From: a virus
Virus record (IMG/VR): IMGVR_UViG_3300043449_000496
Coordinates: 1-23,275 of that record
DNA length: 23,275 nt
Direction: 5' to 3' (one strand)
This document shows positions 1 to 5,390 of the stretch, piece after piece. Below the pieces are notes generated by a model that was given only the letters and a program-made list of their open reading frames with translations, was not told the DNA's origin and did no database searches. A program made the position numbers and the translations under genes. Each line of letters opens with the position of its first letter. Position 1 is the first letter of the stretch.

Positions 1-407
1 ACGTTGAACACGCGGAAGTAGCGCAGGATCGGGATACGCTTGGCCGCCGTGCCCGGCGCGGGCGCGGGCTGGCCCTTGGCGGGCTTGGCGTCGATGAACG
101 TCCAGTAGACGACGACGTGCGAGCGCTCGCCCTTGCGGACGTTGCCGCCCAGCGCCTCCGCTTGGCGGTAGGTCATCCACCAGTTCGAGGCGTAGCCCGC
201 CGACGCGGCGACCATGCCCAGCAGAAACTGGTTGCAGCCCCGGTACGCCTTGCCCGTCGCCACGCTGCGGTGCTCGCCGATGCAGGCGCCGGGCACGTTC
301 CACGGCTTGCGCCACGGGCAGGTGCCCGCTTCGAGGGCGGCGACGACGGCGTCGGTGACGTGCTGGTACAGGTCGAAACGTTCGGACTTGCTGCGTGCGG
401 TTGCCAT
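1..407 (-). CDS. ArdC-like antirestriction protein, N-terminal domain (3' end cut by window edge)
   Basis: The frame reads from ATG at 407 leftwards and stays open to base 1, giving 135 full codons. The residues match the ArdC N-terminal domain (also found in TraC-type primases), a single-stranded-DNA-binding domain tied to protection of incoming DNA from restriction. Visible landmarks are DLYQHVTDAVVAALEAG near residue 13, CPWRKPWN, then a YRGCNQFLL stretch, NWWMTYRQAEALGG, VRKGERSHVVVYW, and RYFRVFNV at the cut end. A GGAG ribosome site lies about ten bases before the ATG, and promoter P1 drives it with a short leader. Whatever follows the ArdC-N domain (a zinc peptidase, a primase domain, or nothing) is outside the window. 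The role in defence evasion is known for the family. That this protein is made early is inferred from the promoter and position. Confidence 0.85.
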   Translation of the reverse strand, partial: MATARSKSERFDLYQHVTDAVVAALEAGTCPWRKPWNVPGACIGEHRSVATGKAYRGCNQFLLGMVAASAGYASNWWMTYRQAEALGGNVRKGERSHVVVYWTFIDAKPAKGQPAPAPGTAAKRIPILRYFRVFN

Positions 408-436
408 TGGTAGGGTGCTCCGATTCGGTGCGATTC

Positions 437-455
437 GCCCGGCGACGTGCTGGGC
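437..455 (-). repeat. Inverted repeat at the predicted 5' end of the P1 transcript
   Basis: Seven-base arms around a five-base centre, gcccggc-gacgt-gctgggc on the plus strand. There is one imperfect pair, which is an A/C mismatch in the minus-strand RNA. It begins nine bases after the P1 -10 box, the same offset as at P2 and P3. It could be a repressor operator or a 5' RNA stem. Confidence 0.55.
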
Positions 456-463
456 ATGCAGGC

Positions 464-492
464 ACCCTACGGTATACGTCCGGTGCCGTCAA
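464..492 (-). promoter_or_regulatory. Promoter P1 (sigma70-type) for the ArdC-like gene
   Basis: The -35 box TTGACG (487-492) and -10 box TAGGGT (464-469) are 17 bases apart. Upstream on the minus strand lie a TTGCACAATCTTCCC segment and a tandem ten-base repeat, gattgtgcaa / gattgtgcac (507-526). The -10 is weaker than in P2 and P3, but the whole arrangement matches those two promoters. Confidence 0.65.
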
Positions 493-543
493 GGTGAATC
501 CGGGAAGATTGTGCAAGATTGTGCACTTCGAGTTATGGGCATC

Positions 544-573
544 AACGCAAACGGGCGCCCCGAAGGGCGCCCG
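544..573 (-). terminator. Rho-independent terminator after the 176-residue gene
   Basis: On the minus strand a perfect nine-base stem, CGGGCGCCC and its complement (552-573), closes a TTCG tetraloop. It is followed by TTTGCGTT, a short and interrupted U tract. The stem starts 28 bases beyond the stop codon of the gene at 601-1131, so it should end that transcript before P1. Confidence 0.75.
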
Positions 574-600
574 CTGGTCGTCGGTCGTCGTCGGCTGGCG

Positions 601-1131
601 TCAGTAGCCCAGCAGGCGCCGCATGCTCGCGAGGTCGTCGACGACGTCGACGTGCGACACCGTCACGCCCGTATCGTCGTCCCAGCGGTACGTCGCATCG
701 GACTGCACCGCGACGCGCCAGCCGCCCGCCGTGACGACGGGCCACGCCGCATGCCCATGCGAGCGGGCGAACGCGACCAGCGCCGTGCACGCGGTCGGCA
801 CGTCCTGCACGTCGGCGTCGCACGCGCCCCGGTTGTAGTCGAACGATTCGATGCGCCACGCCACGCCGGGCCGCGACGTCGCCGCGCGGCGGTACTGCGC
901 ATGCTCGCCACGCTGGCGAGCGTTCGCGTAGTCCATTGCGGCCTCCATCGTCGAGAACACCAGCGCCCTGCCCGCGTCGACCCAGTAGGGCGCCATCGTC
1001 CGGTCGTCGCCAAGGTAGCGCCGCTCGCCGTCGCCCGCAGGGTCGCAGCAGATGCGGTAGGCGGTGCCGCGAGCGATGGCGATATGCGCGGCGCTGAACT
1101 GGGTCGAGTGGTCGAGGAAAGTAGCGATCAT
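601..1131 (-). CDS. Unknown 176-residue early protein
   Basis: The start at 1131 is chosen because a GGAG site lies eight bases upstream and promoter P2 sits just behind it. The same frame stays open further upstream but would run through the promoter. The product is alanine-rich and mixed in character, with no signal peptide, membrane segment or motif I recognise. It contains several Trp/Tyr-rich short strands (such as YRICCDPAG, WRIESFDYNRG and WRVAVQSDATYRW), which suggests a small alpha/beta or beta-rich fold. It is a single-gene unit with its own promoter and terminator, next to an antirestriction gene. That makes a small host-takeover or anti-defence role plausible, but this is a guess from context only. 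Confidence 0.7.
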   Translation of the reverse strand: MIATFLDHSTQFSAAHIAIARGTAYRICCDPAGDGERRYLGDDRTMAPYWVDAGRALVFSTMEAAMDYANARQRGEHAQYRRAATSRPGVAWRIESFDYNRGACDADVQDVPTACTALVAFARSHGHAAWPVVTAGGWRVAVQSDATYRWDDDTGVTVSHVDVVDDLASMRRLLGY

Positions 1132-1156
1132 GGTGCAGTCTCCGGTGGGTTGCGAA

Positions 1157-1174
1157 GCCCAGCACGCGCCGGGC
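1157..1174 (-). repeat. Inverted repeat at the predicted 5' end of the P2 transcript
   Basis: Seven-base arms, gcccagc-acgc-gccgggc on the plus strand. In the minus-strand RNA it pairs fully, with one G.U wobble. It starts nine bases after the P2 -10 box, matching the copies at P1 and P3. Confidence 0.6.
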
Positions 1175-1182
1175 ATGCCATG

Positions 1183-1211
1183 ACGATACGGTAGGCTTCC
1201 GGTGCCGTCAA
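1183..1211 (-). promoter_or_regulatory. Promoter P2 (sigma70-type) for the 176-residue gene
   Basis: The -35 box TTGACG (1206-1211) and -10 box TATCGT (1183-1188) have a 17-base spacer. The segment CTTGACGGCACCGGA is almost identical to P1. The upstream element AATCTTTCC (1221-1229 on the minus strand) sits at the same distance from the -35 as in P1. Confidence 0.7.
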
Positions 1212-1383
1212 GTGCAATCGGGAAAGATTCTGCACAATCGCACCGGGCAGGCTTCGAGCGCTCGACCTGCGCAGCGTGCGAACGTGCGGACGTCCGGGGC
1301 GACGTGCGTGCGTCGCACGTTCGGCCCGACGTCGGCGCCCGGCTGGCGCTCGACGACGACGTGCGGCGCTGCGGCGCCCCGCT

Positions 1384-1416
1384 GCCCGGTGCGAGTCCCG
1401 GCACGACTCGCCGGGC
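1384..1416. repeat. Long bulged inverted repeat in the non-coding region
   Basis: GCCCGG (1384-1389), a two-base bulge, then CGAGTC (1392-1397) pair with GACTCG (1405-1410) and CCGGGC (1411-1416) around a seven-base loop. Twelve pairs is a strong structure even for GC-rich DNA. No U tract follows on either strand, so it does not look like a terminator. Confidence 0.5.
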
Positions 1417-1623
1417 TGCCCGCTCGCGCTGCCCGCGCGCATCGCGTGGGTGCGTGCCCGCGCGTCGCGCGCGCGTCACGCGCAGGCGCGCCCGCGTGCG
1501 CGCTCGCCCGCGCCCACACGCGAGGCGGGGGGCACGGGGGGGCCGGGGTGTCGGACGTTCTACGTACCACCTCTCACAAGTTCCTGCACCTAACATTCCG
1601 ACCTACCCGACCTCCCCGTCCTC

Positions 1624-1641
1624 TGTGCAATGCGTTGCACA
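1624..1641. repeat. TGTGCAA dyad upstream of P3
   Basis: A perfect seven-base inverted repeat, TGTGCAA-TGCG-TTGCACA. The same half-site core (TGTGCA or TGCACA) also occurs twice upstream of P1 (511-526) and once upstream of P2 (about 1230-1236), so it may be a protein-binding site associated with the three promoters. Confidence 0.45.
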
Positions 1642-1729
1642 TCGGGGTGGGTTGTTGGAGTAGGTGGGATGGGGTTCGCTCGCAGCGGCTCGCTCACCCC
1701 ATCTCTCCCTATTTACGTGACGGTGAACG

Positions 1730-1777
1730 AATCTTTCCATTCTGCCACTTGACAGCACGGCAGGCGTATGGTATGAT
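1730..1777 (+). promoter_or_regulatory. Promoter P3 (strong sigma70-type) for the plus-strand gene
   Basis: TTGACA (1749-1754) is a perfect -35 box and TATGAT (1772-1777) is a near-perfect -10 box, separated by 17 bases. The shared upstream element AATCTTTCC is at 1730-1738. This is the closest of the three promoters to consensus and should be read by host RNA polymerase. Confidence 0.8.
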
Positions 1778-1786
1778 GCCTGTACA

Positions 1787-1803
1787 ACCAGCGACGTGCT
1801 GGT
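1787..1803 (+). repeat. Inverted repeat at the predicted 5' end of the P3 transcript
   Basis: A perfect six-base stem with a five-base centre, ACCAGC-GACGT-GCTGGT. It occupies the same position relative to the -10 box as the repeats at P1 and P2 and shares their CAGC/GCTG core. Confidence 0.6.
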
Positions 1804-1829
1804 GGTCGAAACCCCTACCGGAGGTTCAC

Positions 1830-2279
1830 ATGTCAGAGTTCCCAGTTCGGTTCATCAGGACGGATGGCGGGCGTTCCGCTGCCGGGTACGTCGGCGAGGC
1901 AGGCGACTGTGTGGCTCGCGCCGTGGCGGTTGCCAGCGGTCGGTCGTACCAAGAGGTCTACGACGCGCTGTCGGTTGGCTGTCGCGGCCAGCGCCTGACC
2001 CGTGGCCGACAGCGAAGTGCAAGTGCCCGCAACGGCGTCGACACCAGCCGCAAGTGGTTCAAGGACTACATGCGCTCGCTGGGGTTCCGCTGGGTGCCGA
2101 CGATGCAGGTCGGTCAGGGCTGCAAGGTGCACCTGCGTGCGGAGGAACTGCCCAGCGGCAGGCTGGTCGTCGCGGTCAGCAAGCACTACGTCGCGGTGCT
2201 CAACGGCATCATCCACGACACCTTCGACCCGTCCCGTAACGGCACTCGCTGCGTTTACGGGTACTGGGTCTTGACCTGA
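1830..2279 (+). CDS. 149-residue protein with a possible papain/C39-like cysteine-peptidase pattern
   Basis: The start at 1830 follows a GGAGG site by five bases and lies just downstream of P3. The same frame is open for another 200 codons upstream, but there it crosses P3 and has no ribosome site. The protein has an early Cys in GDCVARA (Cys27), a helix-like SYQEVYDAL, a WVPTMQVGQGCKVHL segment, then SKHYVAV (His119) followed by IIHDTFDPS (Asp130, Asp133), and ends near YGYW. Cys, then His in a hydrophobic strand, then Asp in a DP-like turn is the order seen in papain-fold C39-type peptidases. From memory, similar small proteins occur in other phages and plasmids without a proven function. 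It is the only plus-strand gene seen, with its own promoter and terminator. The catalytic role is inferred, not shown. Confidence 0.8.
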   Translation: MSEFPVRFIRTDGGRSAAGYVGEAGDCVARAVAVASGRSYQEVYDALSVGCRGQRLTRGRQRSASARNGVDTSRKWFKDYMRSLGFRWVPTMQVGQGCKVHLRAEELPSGRLVVAVSKHYVAVLNGIIHDTFDPSRNGTRCVYGYWVLT

Positions 2280-2321
2280 CGCCTGTCACCCGATAGGGTG
2301 GTCATCATCTTTTCCCCCATG

Positions 2322-2357
2322 CACAGCGCCCGGAGCCGATCCCGGGCGTTGTGTTTT
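2322..2357 (+). terminator. Rho-independent terminator of the plus-strand gene
   Basis: A twelve-base stem (2322-2333 with 2342-2353, one G.U pair) is followed directly by TTTT (2354-2357). The last T is also the final base of the stop codon of the oncoming minus-strand gene at 2357-2983, so the terminator sits exactly at the convergent junction. The minus strand has no U tract after the stem, so it should stop the late operon less well. Confidence 0.8.
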
Positions 2358-2983
2358 CAGGTGCGCCTGAAACCACGGTACATGCCGCTTGGCCGGGTGC
2401 GCATGGATCGAATGCCAAGCACCAGTTTCAGCACGGGCCTGTTGGCGACGATGGTGGCGTTGTCGGAGTTGTACGTCGTCGTCGGCACTCCGAAGGTGCC
2501 GCCCTCGAACGACCACTTGAACAGGAACGCCGGAGGCCAGTCGCCAGCCTTGGCCGCTGCGTAGGTCGCGACGCGCGTCAGGTCGTAGGTGTGCGTGACG
2601 GCGGCTCCGTCGGCCACGACCGTCGGCTTTCGTGCAGCCTCATACCAAGAGCCGCCGATCCACAGCAGCCCCGGCCCCGCTTGGTTCCATGTCGGCGCCT
2701 TGACCTGATACGAGTTGAACATCAGCGGATGTGCGTCGATGGTGAACAGGCCGCTGACGGAATCGGATGTAGTGGCGACCATCACGGCCCGGACGCAATG
2801 CACGGCCTTGAGCCTCTTGAAGAGGTTGGCGTCGGCGTCCTTGGGGTACATCAGACCGCGAGTCGTTCTCGCGCCAGCATCGTTGCCAATCACCTGCGCC
2901 GTGACCGCAGACTCGTATGTCGTGGATGGCGAACGGACGTTGATGTACGTCAGTTCAGGCGTGATGGTGAACGCACGTGGCAT
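2357..2983 (-). CDS. Unknown 208-residue protein, last gene of the late operon
   Basis: This is the most downstream late gene. Its ATG overlaps the previous stop by one base (TGATG), which indicates translational coupling. The product has many short Thr/Val/Tyr-rich strands (ITPELTYINVRSP near the N-terminus, TYDLTRVATYAAAKAGDWP near residue 140) and a basic C-terminus. It has no membrane segment or signal. I do not recognise a family. The beta-rich look and the late-operon position fit a virion or tail-associated protein, but it may instead be an accessory late protein. Confidence 0.75.
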   Translation of the reverse strand: MPRAFTITPELTYINVRSPSTTYESAVTAQVIGNDAGARTTRGLMYPKDADANLFKRLKAVHCVRAVMVATTSDSVSGLFTIDAHPLMFNSYQVKAPTWNQAGPGLLWIGGSWYEAARKPTVVADGAAVTHTYDLTRVATYAAAKAGDWPPAFLFKWSFEGGTFGVPTTTYNSDNATIVANRPVLKLVLGIRSMRTRPSGMYRGFRRT

Positions 2984-3126
2984 CAGCGTCCTCGCTTCTT
3001 CTTGGTGGCCTTCTTCTTGACGCGCTCAATGCGGATCGGCCCCTCCTGCTCCTTGTCCCACTTCTTGGCAATCTGCGGGTGGGCTGCGTGCATGTATCGC
3101 GACTGGGCCTTGCTCTTGTACGGCAT
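2983..3126 (-). CDS. Small basic 47-residue protein
   Basis: The frame runs MPYKSKAQSRYMHAAHPQIA, then KKWDKEQ, and ends in a lysine/arginine-rich tail (VKKKATKKKRGR). It starts one base after the previous stop (TGACATG) and its stop overlaps the next ATG, so it fits tightly into the operon. Short proteins beginning with a similar SKAQ.R(F/Y)MHAA-type motif are common in phage genomes, but I know of no firm function. The basic tail suggests nucleic-acid contact, for example in packaging, which is only an inference from charge and from the terminase neighbours. Confidence 0.75.
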   Translation of the reverse strand: MPYKSKAQSRYMHAAHPQIAKKWDKEQEGPIRIERVKKKATKKKRGR

Positions 3127-3127
3127 G

Positions 3128-3433
3128 TCAGAACTCCATCGGGGTCATCTTCTTGGTGCGGGAATCTCCGGGCGGCAGGGTGAAGACGTTGCCTTGCCTG
3201 TCCTGAAACGGCATCAGGCCGTCGCCCATGTCCCGCATGATCGACGTCCTGAAGTCAGGGTTCCACTTGTGCTGAAGAACCAGCCCTTCGAGCGCGCCGC
3301 CGGGAATGCGGTGCGCGAACGAACCGTCGTCGCGGCGCAGCGACTTGCCGTTGGTCGACTGCCAGCCAAGCGCGGTCTTCGTGTCGAAGTCGGGAACTCC
3401 CATGCGTGCGAGCCAATGCATCGGTGCAGCCAT
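3128..3433 (-). CDS. Unknown 101-residue protein downstream of terminase
   Basis: The start at 3433 is fixed by an AGGAGG site that overlaps the TerL stop codon and lies four bases before the ATG. Longer versions of this frame run into the terminase gene and are rejected. The protein has no membrane segment. It contains TALGWQSTNGKSLRRDDGSF, a GGALEGLVLQHKWNP turn, and RDMGDGLMPFQDRQG near residue 67. It may be a conserved phage family of unknown role. Because it follows TerL by eight bases, a packaging or late accessory role is possible. Confidence 0.75.
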   Translation of the reverse strand: MAAPMHWLARMGVPDFDTKTALGWQSTNGKSLRRDDGSFAHRIPGGALEGLVLQHKWNPDFRTSIMRDMGDGLMPFQDRQGNVFTLPPGDSRTKKMTPMEF

Positions 3434-3441
3434 GCTTCCTC

Positions 3442-5118
3442 CTAGTGCTTGAACCAGCGCGGCGGCGACGGGAACAGTCCTGACGCCTCCATGTGCTCGT
3501 CGAGTTGCCGCTTGAACCATCGTAGTTTCGCGTTGTCGGACGACGCAAGAGGGTCGGTCTGCATTTCGTCCTGCCACATCTTGCAGCACATTGCCAGCGC
3601 GTCGATCTCGTCGTCGTGCCGCAGGCAGTTGCGGAGCCGCGTGATCCTCGTCAACTGGCGCTGCAACTCCTCGTTGCGGGCGACGTCGGGGTGGAACACG
3701 ATGCGGTGCTGATTGAACAGCGGCTCCAGCGTCGTGATGATCCGCAGTTCCTTCTGCCCGCTCACGCGCACGGGTTCGATGCTGGCGCCCCAGCCCTCGC
3801 CCTCCTTGCGCCGCTTCGCGATCACAGGCTCCAGCAGGCGCGCGAACATGCCCGTGCCGAAGTTGTCCTCGACGTGGATGATTCCGGCGCCGTGCAACTG
3901 CGCCTGATAGGCCAGCCCTTCGAGCACTTCCGGCTCGTAGCCGCCATCGAACCCGCCGACGGCCTTGACCCACAGGTAGCCGTTCAAGTGTGCAACAATC
4001 GCGTAGGCGGTCTTGTCGGCGCCCTTGCCCGACGGGTCGATCCACATGCGGCACCCGGTGTACCCGGCCCACTCCGAATCCCAAAAGATTGGCGCGTGGT
4101 AGGCGTCGATGCCGAAGCCAAGCGACGTCACGTCCTCGCACCGCGTGCTCCTGCCGTGGTCGTTGGTCATGCCCCAACTGATCGTCACCGGAGCCTTGTC
4201 CTTGGCGATTGGGAACACGATGACGTCGCGCAACTTCAACGGGTATCGGTTCCCCTCGCCAAGGTGCGTGATCATCATGTACTGCATGGCGAACGTGCTG
4301 CGGCCTTCAGCAGCCTCGCGCTCCAGCAGGTCTTCGTTGTCGAACCGCTCCGGCCACGCGCAGTCGCCCGGCCCGCGCGCGCCGGATTCGAGTTCTGCCT
4401 TCATGTCCTCCGCGAGCGACGGCACGGGTTCGTCTGCCTTCGGGTAGCGCGCAGGCCACGACTGGAACACGTAGCCGCCCTCGACCAACTTGTCGTACAG
4501 CGTTTCCTCATGGTGAGGCGTGCCAAGGAAGATGATGTCGCCGCCCGGGATCAGGATGTTCTCGAACTCCTTGACCTCCTCGCGCAGGCGCTGGCGCATG
4601 TCGAGCGTCAGGGTGTTCTGACTTGTCTCGACGTCGTCGGCGATGATCATGGTCGCGCGGCCACCCGTGATCTGACCGCCGATGCCGTAGGCGCTGAACG
4701 ACGCCACGCGGTCGGACGGTGCGGTCGCGATGTCGAACTGCGTCGCGCTGTCGCGGTGACCTTCAGTCCGCTGCGGAGAGAGGTGCGACAGCCACGGCAC
4801 CTTGTCGATCCACGACCTCACCATGTACAGCGAGTCGCGGCTGTGCTTCTCCGTCTTCGACACCAGCATGATCCGCTCGTTCGGGTTGCGGAACAGGCGC
4901 CACAGGCAGAATGCCAGCGTCACCCATGTCTTGCTGGCGCCACGGAACGCGCGCACGCCACGGCGTCGCGGCCCCTGCTGGAGCCACTTTCCGATCTGAT
5001 GCTGGTGCTTCGCCAGTTTGGGCAGTCCGACGGCAACCCACAGTTCCTCGCAGAAGAACGGGAAGTCCTCCACAAGGCGACCGATGTACCGTTCGAGTTC
5101 CTGCGCATCCTTGCTCAC
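3442..5118 (-). CDS. terL: Terminase large subunit (T7 gp19-like DNA-packaging ATPase/nuclease)
   Basis: At 558 residues it is close to T7 gp19. The ATPase half has a degenerate Walker A, FRGASKTW (residues 58-65), a Walker B MIIADDVE (157-164), and a coupling motif in IFLGTPHHEETLY (196-208). The nuclease half has acidic positions in WIDPSGKGADKT (Asp361), HVEDNFG (Glu417/Asp418) and HDDEIDALA (Asp502/503). It pumps DNA into the prohead through the portal and, in this family, cuts the concatemer. The start is GTG at 5118, overlapping the TerS stop by four bases (GTGA). Together with TerS it follows the internal-protein genes, as in T7. Confidence 0.95.
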   Translation of the reverse strand: MSKDAQELERYIGRLVEDFPFFCEELWVAVGLPKLAKHQHQIGKWLQQGPRRRGVRAFRGASKTWVTLAFCLWRLFRNPNERIMLVSKTEKHSRDSLYMVRSWIDKVPWLSHLSPQRTEGHRDSATQFDIATAPSDRVASFSAYGIGGQITGGRATMIIADDVETSQNTLTLDMRQRLREEVKEFENILIPGGDIIFLGTPHHEETLYDKLVEGGYVFQSWPARYPKADEPVPSLAEDMKAELESGARGPGDCAWPERFDNEDLLEREAAEGRSTFAMQYMMITHLGEGNRYPLKLRDVIVFPIAKDKAPVTISWGMTNDHGRSTRCEDVTSLGFGIDAYHAPIFWDSEWAGYTGCRMWIDPSGKGADKTAYAIVAHLNGYLWVKAVGGFDGGYEPEVLEGLAYQAQLHGAGIIHVEDNFGTGMFARLLEPVIAKRRKEGEGWGASIEPVRVSGQKELRIITTLEPLFNQHRIVFHPDVARNEELQRQLTRITRLRNCLRHDDEIDALAMCCKMWQDEMQTDPLASSDNAKLRWFKRQLDEHMEASGLFPSPPRWFKH

Positions 5119-5390
5119 ACGGCTTCCTTGTCGTCATTCGCCAGCGGAGTTCCGATGCGCAGTTGACGCCTGCGCATCTCCTCGACGATGTTCTTGATCG
5201 GGCTGGCCTCCTCCGTCGCCACGGTCATGCCGCAGTCCTTGAGCCGCTGCCGGATCACGTTCAGGTCTGCCGCCGTCGCGTCGATGGTGCGCTCCTCGCC
5301 GTCGGGGCCGATGATGGTTCTGCCATCCTTCAGCACCTTGAGAAGCGCCCGGTCGAACTGGTCGGCCATGTCGCGCATCGTGTCGCTCAT
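5115..5390 (-). CDS. terS: Terminase small subunit (T7 gp18-like)
   Basis: The 91 residues are almost the length of T7 gp18. LKVLKDGRTIIGPDGEE near residue 18 and AADLNVIRQRLKDCG (residues 40-54) are typical of small terminase subunits of T7-type phages, which bind DNA and present it to TerL. Its ATG overlaps the stop of the giant upstream gene by four bases (ATGA), and its stop overlaps the TerL GTG. The three proteins are therefore translationally coupled. Confidence 0.88.
   Translation of the reverse strand: MSDTMRDMADQFDRALLKVLKDGRTIIGPDGEERTIDATAADLNVIRQRLKDCGMTVATEEASPIKNIVEEMRRRQLRIGTPLANDDKEAV

Larger units (their letters stand above)
1132..1829. other. Non-coding structured intergenic region between divergent promoters
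   Basis: About 700 bases separate the divergent genes at 601-1131 and 1830-2279. Promoter P2 and its leader lie at the left end and P3 and its leader at the right. The middle (about 1240-1710) has no convincing gene: it is extremely GC-rich, and the open frames through it lack ribosome sites and look like composition artefacts. It contains several inverted repeats: 1279-1288 with 1314-1323, a long bulged hairpin at 1384-1416, a TGTGCAA dyad at 1624-1641, and an eight-base stem at 1668-1675 with 1696-1703. A replication origin, packaging signal or regulatory hub are all possible, and nothing in the sequence decides between them. Confidence 0.6.

Noticed and set aside
1430-1540. CRISPR-like or tandem repeat from the many CGCG/GCGC runs
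   Set aside because: No regular unit or spacing; it is simple GC-rich composition.
1132-1596. Upstream extension of the 176-residue minus-strand gene
   Set aside because: It would run through promoter P2 and the GC-rich non-coding region; the start at 1131 has a good ribosome site.
1212-1829. Upstream extension of the plus-strand 149-residue gene to 355 codons
   Set aside because: The extension crosses promoter P3 and its leader hairpin, is Arg/Ala-rich noise, and lacks a ribosome site, while 1830 has a perfect GGAGG.
2286-2300. Small hairpin CACCC-GATA-GGGTG after the plus-strand gene
   Set aside because: Only five pairs and no adjacent T tract; the larger hairpin at 2322-2357 is the better terminator.
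3616-5166. Long open frame (516 codons) on the plus strand
   Set aside because: It lies opposite the terminase gene, is rich in Arg/His/Val as expected for an antisense frame of GC-rich DNA, and has no ribosome site.
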